Assembly: GCF_003412455.1 (NCBI RefSeq) | Contig: NZ_QTJU01000001.1 | Location: forward strand, 62,001 to 126,000 | Source of the DNA: Deminuibacter soli | GTDB lineage: Bacteria; Bacteroidota; Bacteroidia; Chitinophagales; Chitinophagaceae | Length of the DNA stretch: 64,000 nt | Direction of reading: 5' to 3' | Part shown: positions 58,635 through 64,000 of the stretch, piece by piece | How positions within the stretch are numbered: position 1 is the first letter of the stretch | How the letters are laid out: every line of letters starts with the position of its first letter | The notes under the pieces: generated by a model | The model's database searches: none | The model's input: the letters and a program-made list of their open reading frames with translations, nothing else | Told to the model about the DNA's origin: nothing | Translations under genes and position numbers: made by a program

Positions 58635-61600
58635 TCACGATTCATGTTCTCTCACGGCCTTCAGCCATCCGGCAGCATCCTGTACAATAACTCCCCCGGC
58701 AATACATTGTTCTACCGCATCCTGTATGCCTTTGCGCACATCGTCGGTAATGCGCACAAAACCCAGGCGCCTCGCAACGACCAATGCAGCGGCTTCAGGC
58801 TGTATGGCAATGGCATCGGCAACAGATTCCTGTATGGCAAGCGACATTTCCTCGGGTGCGATATAGGCAAGCCTGCGCGATACGGCGGGCAACGCACTTC
58901 TGTCGCGCACAACCGGCACAGCCATTTCAATATGCCATAAAAAGCCATCGCGTGTTACAATACGTTTCGATTGTGCCGATAGCTGTACAGCCTGCTGAAA
59001 ATGTTCTTTCATACGTGTTCCCATACGCGCCAGGCCTGCTGCTTCTACCAGTCTGCGCGCAGCTTCCTCCATATGCACAGGGCTTTCTACGCGCACCACT
59101 TCTTCCAGCCAGCCGGCCAGTACAGGCAGGGGATGCTGGTGAAATTCCTGCTGTGCAATTTCAGCCGGAACAGTGGCCAGCTGATAAGGCGCAGCACCTT
59201 CTTCCTGTTCATCTGCCGCTTCCCTGTTAATGGTGGCAGGTGGTGTATCTTCTTTTATTATGACTGTTTCTGTCTGCTCCTGCGCCTGGCTGCGGGCCTG
59301 CTCCAGTGCCTGCACCAGCAGGTCTTTTTCTTTCTGCGGGTTGCGGAACCAGTCTGTGCTCCATACCCGGTACAAATGCCAGCCCATGCCCTGCAATACC
59401 TGGTAACGCAGTCGTTCGCGGTCGCGCGCACTCTGCGTGCTGTGGTAACTGAAGCCATCACATTCAATACCCAGCAGGTAACGGCCCGGCACTTCCGGGT
59501 CGGCAATGGCAAGGTCTATACGGCAGCCGGTTGCACCTACCTGTTCGTGTACGGTGTATCCCATCTCACGCAGTGTGGCAGCCAGGTATTTTTCAAAAGG
59601 CATCTCTTTCTGAAACGGCGACTGCTCACTTTCCTGCAAACGGCCATGTTGTGCATAGTGCAGGAAGCTCTTCAACGCGCGCACGCCATAAGCCTTGCTG
59701 CGTGTGGCATCTATATCATCGGCCGTAATATTGGTAAACACTTCACAACGCAGTTTGGCGCGTGTGATTAATACATTGAGCCTGCGCTCGCCACCATCAT
59801 TATTCAGCGGACCAAACAACATGCTCAGCGAGCCATCTGCCGTGCGGCCATAACCAATGCTGATAAAAATAACATCGCGTTCATCGCCCTGCACATTCTC
59901 CAGGTTCTTTACAAAGAAGGGTTCATCTGCATGCTGCTGTAAATATTTCTCCAGCTCAGGCATTTTGCGGCGGCGTGTTTCCAATGCGTGCTGTATGGCC
60001 TGCATTTGCGCCGTACTGAAAGCAACCACACCCAAGGTAAGTGTGGGAGAATTGCGTGCATGCGCTACCACGGCATCAGCCACGGCCTCTGCTTCCAGCG
60101 GGTTGCTGCGGGTATTGCCCCTGTCGTACACCGTATGCGCCAGGTGATGAAACAGCAAACCCAGCTGATCTTTACTGCCCGCGCCAGGGAATATCACCAG
60201 CTTGTTTTCATAAAACTCCCGGTTGCTTAAGCTGATCAATGACTGGTGGCGGCTGCGGTAATGCCAGCGCAGCATGCGTTGCGAAGCCCCCTGCGCATCG
60301 CACAAACCAAGAATGCTGGGCATATCGGCAGTTACATTGTCTTCATCATCTGTTTCACGGGTAAGTGTATCAAAGAAACTGGTGGGCGGCAACTGTTTGT
60401 TATCCCCTACCACTACCAGCTGTTTGCCGCGCAGTATGGCACCCAGTGCATCTACCGGTCGTACCTGGCTTGCTTCATCAAAAATCACGAGATCGAAAGT
60501 GAGACTACCCGGCGGCAAAAAATTGGCGATAGACAGCGGGCTCATCATAAACACCGGCTTAATGGCCTGTATGGCCATACCTGCTTCCTGCACCAGCTTG
60601 CGCAAAGGTTTATGTCTTGCTTTTTTATTAAACTCCGTACGCAGCACATTCACCTGCCCACCTGCTTCTGCGCCCGGCATGTGCTCCCAGTGTTTCAGCG
60701 CTACCTGCAGGCGGTTGTACTGCAGGTTCAGTTGATCCAGCCTGCAGAACTGCTGCACCATGGTTTCGTGGCTGGCCCTTTCAAAACGGCGCAGGCTTGG
60801 GTGTGCGGTAATGGCTGTTTCCAGTATAAACTCATACCATGTTTTTTGCAGGGCAGGTTTCAGCTGCTCTTTTGCACCAGCCCATTGCACACAACATTGC
60901 AGCAGTGATTGCAACTGTTCGGCAGCCGCTGTTTCGGCCAGTGTGTTCCATTGTATTACCTGGTGAAGTTCCGGCAAACGCTGCTGCCATTGCTGCAACA
61001 GGTTTTGCTGTTCTTCAAAACTGCGGTGCATTAAAAACACCATGTCAGGAAACCGCATTTCTTCTGCCAGCTGCAATTGTTCTATCAGCTTATCCAGCAC
61101 AACACCATGCTGGTGCAGGGCTTTCAGCAGTATCAGCTGCTGTTGCTGCGCCCATGCCGCATCGTGGTGTTTAGCCAGGAAACGCAGCAAACCTGCCGGG
61201 TATTTACCCTGCTGCACCTGCTGGTGCAGGCCGGTGATATAGGTGGTGATGGTTTGCAAAACATCCCACTGCACATTCTTTTGCCAGCGGTTGCCATACA
61301 ATTGCGCAGCCAGTGCTGCATGCTCCTGCACCAATGCTTTCAGGCGTTTGGCTTCCAGTATATCGTTTACGTATTGCAGTTTGGTATTCGTATCTGCCGG
61401 TAATGCTGTGGTGCACAAAGCTGCCAGCGTTCGGTTGGCCTGCCGCCAGGAACTGTTTAAAAACTTATACCATTTATCGCCATAGGCCAGCAGGTGTTGC
61501 CGCAGGGGCAATACGTCCTGGTCCCATGCTTCGGGTATCAGCACTCCGGCATATTGTTGTTGCAGCTGGTACAAACGGGTACCGCTGGCGAGTAATTCGT

Positions 61601-63374
61601 TAATATCGGTTTCGCGCAGCAGCCAGTCTGCATGCAGCACATCAATACCCTGTAAATCGGGCTGTTCGCTTAGCAACTGCAGCATATCGGCCAGGTCAAT
61701 TCCCTGTTTGCGGTTCACAGGCAAATCCAGCTCCATCAACGCAGCAGTATCCTGTGCCTGCAGGCGCAGGCCGTCAACCGCCACCAGCGCACCTGCCAGC
61801 GTAACTGCTACTGCTTCCTGTGCGGCGGGCAGCAATACTTTCAGCTGCGAGCCCCAGAACAACAGTTGCTGCGGTATGGCATTCATCTGCTGCAGCCTGG
61901 CCTGCACCTGCTCGGCAAAAGCAACGGCGCGGTTAAAACGCGCGGCATCCCATTGCTGCAATCCGTCAACAGCCAGCACAGGCAGGTTTTCAAAAGGCAG
62001 TGCTTTCAGCTGTACCAGGTAACCGATGGCCTGCTGGGGTGTAACAGCGGTTTGCAATACTGCCGTGTTCATGGCTATGCAGTAATCATTGAGTTCTGCG
62101 CGGCATTGCTCCAGGTAACCCAGCTCATCCTGCAGTTGTGAAGCAGCGGGTTTACCAAGGTCCATGGTGCGGCGCAGCTCGTTGTGCAGTTCTTTTTTAT
62201 TGGCCTTGTTGCTGTGCAGTTCAAGACAGGCATCACCCAGGTGAATGGCATCGAGCCTGCGTTTCACCACATCCAGCGCTGCCTGCTTTTCTGCTACAAA
62301 CAATACCTTTTTGCCCTGCCCTATGGCATTGGCGATAATGTTGGTAATGGTTTGCGATTTGCCTGTACCGGGTGGCCCCTGAATTACCAGGCTGCGGCCT
62401 TCCTGTACGGCCAGCATAGACAATACCTGGCTGCTGTCTGCATCCAACACCTGGTACAGCTGCTGTGCAGCAGGGAGGTGATCAATAAAACTGTCTTCTG
62501 CAACACCCGGTGCAGTATCGCTGAAACCTGCACCAAACAGGCTTTGCAGGATATTGTGTGCTTCCGGTTTGGCAGTCTCCGGCCATTCATCTGCATCGAG
62601 ATCGTGATAAATGAGAAACTTGCCGAACGAGAAAAAGCTCAGCACAATTTCTTCTGCAGCCAGCTCCCATCCTTTCATGCCTTCAATGCTTTGCGCAACG
62701 GCAGCAAAATAGGCAGGCACATCAATGGCGTCTTCCTCGGGCAAAGCGGGTAAACTGATGTTGAAATCAGCTTTCAGCCGCGCCTGCAGACTTAAATTGG
62801 TTTCTACATCACCGCCTGAATAACGCAGGCGAAAACGCTCCCTTGCACTGCTGCGTTCGAGTGTTACGGGAACCAGTATCAGCGGTGCTTTGCGCTTTTC
62901 GCCGGCGGGTGATTCTTCGTACCAGTGCAGCATACCCAGGGCCAGGTACAGGATATTTACCCCTTGTTCTTCCAGGCTGGTGCGTGCTGCATAATAGGTA
63001 TTGAGCAGCCGTGTTTGTAATGATTGTTCGTTTTCGGCTGTTTGTAAATTGAGATCGGTATAGGTTGTTTCGGCAACAGGCGGCTCTATGGTGGCAGCGG
63101 CAGTCATCATTTCAGCGACCTGCTGCGGTGACGCCTGCGCTGCAACAGTTTCAGTTACTGTTTCGGCAACTGTTTCCTTTGCAGCAGCGCGTGGCAGAAA
63201 GCGCATGGCCTTTCCTTGTTGCACCAGTATATCGTACAGGGCAACGGATTGTTCCCCGGTAACCTGTACACCGCGGGCTTGTTGTAAACGGTAGTTCAGC
63301 AATGGATTGCGCAAACCCAGATCGAGCAGCTCCCTGCGTGCCGATTCCAGTTTACTGCGCGTTTGTTCCTGCAT
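58635..63374 (-). CDS. Giant DUF4011 / SF1 helicase / Vsr-like endonuclease / DUF3320 protein
   Basis: A 1579-aa single-chain enzyme. It opens with a DUF4011 region (KLESARRELLDLGLRNPLLN). Walker A lies at about residue 330 (GPPGTGKSQTITNIIANAI). Some 540 residues of helical, Gln/Leu-rich insertion follow, then Walker B FDEAS at about 965 with GDNKQLPPTSFF. The C-terminal SF1 motifs are NVQGDERDVIFISIGYG and LNVLITRAKLRCEVF. Next is an MTES_1575/Vsr-like PD-(D/E)xK nuclease at about 1260-1360 (RIDLAI, then LGIECDG with YHST), and last a DUF3320 domain at about 1430-1560 (ESPVHMEEAARRLVEAA). Proteins of this build have been proposed as antiphage or nucleic-acid surveillance factors. No methylase or partner gene is visible on its left; its right side reaches the window edge. 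Confidence 0.88.
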   Translation of the reverse strand: MQEQTRSKLESARRELLDLGLRNPLLNYRLQQARGVQVTGEQSVALYDILVQQGKAMRFLPRAAAKETVAETVTETVAAQASPQQVAEMMTAAATIEPPVAETTYTDLNLQTAENEQSLQTRLLNTYYAARTSLEEQGVNILYLALGMLHWYEESPAGEKRKAPLILVPVTLERSSARERFRLRYSGGDVETNLSLQARLKADFNISLPALPEEDAIDVPAYFAAVAQSIEGMKGWELAAEEIVLSFFSFGKFLIYHDLDADEWPETAKPEAHNILQSLFGAGFSDTAPGVAEDSFIDHLPAAQQLYQVLDADSSQVLSMLAVQEGRSLVIQGPPGTGKSQTITNIIANAIGQGKKVLFVAEKQAALDVVKRRLDAIHLGDACLELHSNKANKKELHNELRRTMDLGKPAASQLQDELGYLEQCRAELNDYCIAMNTAVLQTAVTPQQAIGYLVQLKALPFENLPVLAVDGLQQWDAARFNRAVAFAEQVQARLQQMNAIPQQLLFWGSQLKVLLPAAQEAVAVTLAGALVAVDGLRLQAQDTAALMELDLPVNRKQGIDLADMLQLLSEQPDLQGIDVLHADWLLRETDINELLASGTRLYQLQQQYAGVLIPEAWDQDVLPLRQHLLAYGDKWYKFLNSSWRQANRTLAALCTTALPADTNTKLQYVNDILEAKRLKALVQEHAALAAQLYGNRWQKNVQWDVLQTITTYITGLHQQVQQGKYPAGLLRFLAKHHDAAWAQQQQLILLKALHQHGVVLDKLIEQLQLAEEMRFPDMVFLMHRSFEEQQNLLQQWQQRLPELHQVIQWNTLAETAAAEQLQSLLQCCVQWAGAKEQLKPALQKTWYEFILETAITAHPSLRRFERASHETMVQQFCRLDQLNLQYNRLQVALKHWEHMPGAEAGGQVNVLRTEFNKKARHKPLRKLVQEAGMAIQAIKPVFMMSPLSIANFLPPGSLTFDLVIFDEASQVRPVDALGAILRGKQLVVVGDNKQLPPTSFFDTLTRETDDEDNVTADMPSILGLCDAQGASQRMLRWHYRSRHQSLISLSNREFYENKLVIFPGAGSKDQLGLLFHHLAHTVYDRGNTRSNPLEAEAVADAVVAHARNSPTLTLGVVAFSTAQMQAIQHALETRRRKMPELEKYLQQHADEPFFVKNLENVQGDERDVIFISIGYGRTADGSLSMLFGPLNNDGGERRLNVLITRAKLRCEVFTNITADDIDATRSKAYGVRALKSFLHYAQHGRLQESEQSPFQKEMPFEKYLAATLREMGYTVHEQVGATGCRIDLAIADPEVPGRYLLGIECDGFSYHSTQSARDRERLRYQVLQGMGWHLYRVWSTDWFRNPQKEKDLLVQALEQARSQAQEQTETVIIKEDTPPATINREAADEQEEGAAPYQLATVPAEIAQQEFHQHPLPVLAGWLEEVVRVESPVHMEEAARRLVEAAGLARMGTRMKEHFQQAVQLSAQSKRIVTRDGFLWHIEMAVPVVRDRSALPAVSRRLAYIAPEEMSLAIQESVADAIAIQPEAAALVVARRLGFVRITDDVRKGIQDAVEQCIAGGVIVQDAAGWLKAVREHES

Positions 63375-63434
63375 GTGCGTGGCTTTTTTATTGCGATTGT
63401 GCTAATATAACGATGGGTGCACAAGATAATTGTC

Positions 63435-63506
63435 AGTTCAATGGTTTCGCAGTTCAATTGTTTCATAGTTCAATTGTTCAATGGTTTCATTGTTCAATGG
63501 TTTTAC
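63435..63506. repeat. Degenerate 16-bp tandem repeat
   Basis: About 4.5 units close to AGTTCAATGGTTTCAT start at 63435, 63451, 63467, 63475 (shifted) and 63491. The unit differs by TT/GG swaps. It lies 60 bp upstream of the helicase gene. Confidence 0.65.
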
Positions 63507-63782
63507 ACAGGTATCACTTAACTACCGAAACTTCAAACATTAAACATTAAACCTTTAACAGTCATTTGCAATTCCTTGCGTACGTCATATTTCAGAAGCA
63601 TTTCTATGGAATTTTGAGAAAATTTTAACGATTATACCAGCACTAAAAAATTGATTTACAGGAGCATAAATATCGAGGAAAGAAACATCAAACGGGGGAT
63701 TTGTAAAAAGGGATTTTTGAAATAGATTCCGCATTATCTTCGCATACACCCAAAAAAAAGGGTCCACTGTAGAAACAGCCGA

Positions 63783-63914
63783 CCTCTAACGATTGCTTGC
63801 CATATGAAAAATCTTCGAATTCTTTTTGTGGATGGTAGTCGTCTAGTTTTCCGCTTCCATCATCAAACCTCTAACAATTGCCGCCCTTCGATTGCTTGCT
63901 GTATGAGATTTTTT
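63783..63914. repeat. Pair of imperfect direct repeats
   Basis: CCTCTAACGATTGC (63783-63796) recurs as CCTCTAACAATTGC (63868-63881). CGATTGCTTGC at 63790-63800 recurs at 63889-63899, and each copy is followed by a similar TATGA plus T/A-rich stretch. The repeats may be remnants of a small element whose other end is outside the window. Confidence 0.5.
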
Positions 63915-64000
63915 ATTAACACTGTAAAATTACAAGCGATTTCCTCACCCTGCAAAACAACTTATTCGTGTTTTTATCATGGCAAAGCCGATAAAAAATT

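Larger units (their letters stand above)
63375..64000. other. Gene-free AT-rich end region with repeats
   Basis: 626 bp with no credible gene. It contains the helicase promoter region, a degenerate 16-bp tandem repeat at 63435-63506, and a pair of related imperfect repeats at 63783-63815 and 63868-63914. A 60-codon frame at 63585-63767 on the minus strand has no recognisable features. Confidence 0.6.

Noticed and set aside
59001-59771. 256-codon plus-strand frame inside the helicase gene
   Set aside because: Antisense to the conserved nuclease and SF1 motifs; translation is low-complexity and unlike a protein.
63435-63506. Possible CRISPR array
   Set aside because: Units are 16 bp, adjacent without spacers and degenerate; no cas genes are present.
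63585-63767. 60-codon minus-strand frame near the window end
   Set aside because: Short, AT-rich, no family features; chance frame is more likely.
63783-63914. Possible integron attC sites suggested by repeated CTCTAAC
   Set aside because: The matching GTTRRRY right ends and the folded attC shape are missing, and no integrase is present.

Overview
The window reads as a chromosomal segment of a Bacteroidota member, most likely Chitinophagaceae (relatives of Niastella, Filimonas or Chitinophaga). The evidence is a SusC/SusD pair, GH92 mannosidases, TAnnTTTG-type -7 promoter elements, very few Shine-Dalgarno sequences and a PF14905-type outer-membrane barrel. Taxonomy is inferred from gene content only. 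No rRNA, tRNA, CRISPR array, integrase or transposase was seen.

Layout. (1) 1-7.3 kb holds housekeeping and metabolic genes: metG, an FGGY gluconokinase, a small S23-type four-helix-bundle gene bracketed by AGCTNNN heptamer repeats, a FadN-like beta-oxidation enzyme and a KTSC protein. (2) 7.4-20.7 kb is a mannoside utilisation locus: two dissimilar GH92 enzymes, a basic-secretory-protein-type metallopeptidase, a SusCD pair and two paralogous LacI regulators. Related operator-like palindromes with a central CG precede both GH92 genes and susC. (3) 20.7-24.7 kb holds small regulator/enzyme pairs: a MocR-type regulator divergent from an AhpD-like protein with a clear inverted-repeat operator, and an HxlR regulator divergent from a quinone-reductase-like MDR enzyme plus a YciI protein. 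(4) 24.7-27.8 kb has a GH65-like secreted protein and a carboxypeptidase-regulatory-like protein.

(5) 27.9-38.2 kb is a complete L-rhamnose operon read leftwards: rhaT, rhaEW fusion, rhaM, rhaI, rhaB, lutA, lutB, lutC, with a divergent GntR-type regulator. Together they import L-rhamnose, epimerise, isomerise and phosphorylate it, cleave it to DHAP and L-lactaldehyde, oxidise lactaldehyde to L-lactate and oxidise lactate to pyruvate. (6) 38.3-40.7 kb encodes a large MscS-type channel. (7) 40.9-50.2 kb is an exopolysaccharide locus: CpsB-type phosphatase, priming sugar transferase, GT4, Wzy-like polymerase, beta-helix protein, Wzc-type tyrosine autokinase and Wza-type exporter. No Wzx flippase is present in the window. 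(8) 50.7-58.5 kb encodes a TonB-receptor-like barrel, a Kup potassium transporter and a secreted repeat protein with a Gly/Tyr/Trp-rich tail. (9) 58.6-63.4 kb encodes one 1579-residue DUF4011-helicase-endonuclease-DUF3320 protein, a plausible antiphage or nucleic-acid-processing factor. It is followed by about 600 bp of AT-rich repeat-bearing DNA to the window end.

The most unusual features are the heptamer-bracketed S23 gene, the LacI-operator-linked mannoside locus with a GH92 carrying Glu-to-Gln and Asp-to-Glu changes in conserved motifs, the lactate-oxidation genes embedded in the rhamnose operon, and the large standalone helicase-nuclease.
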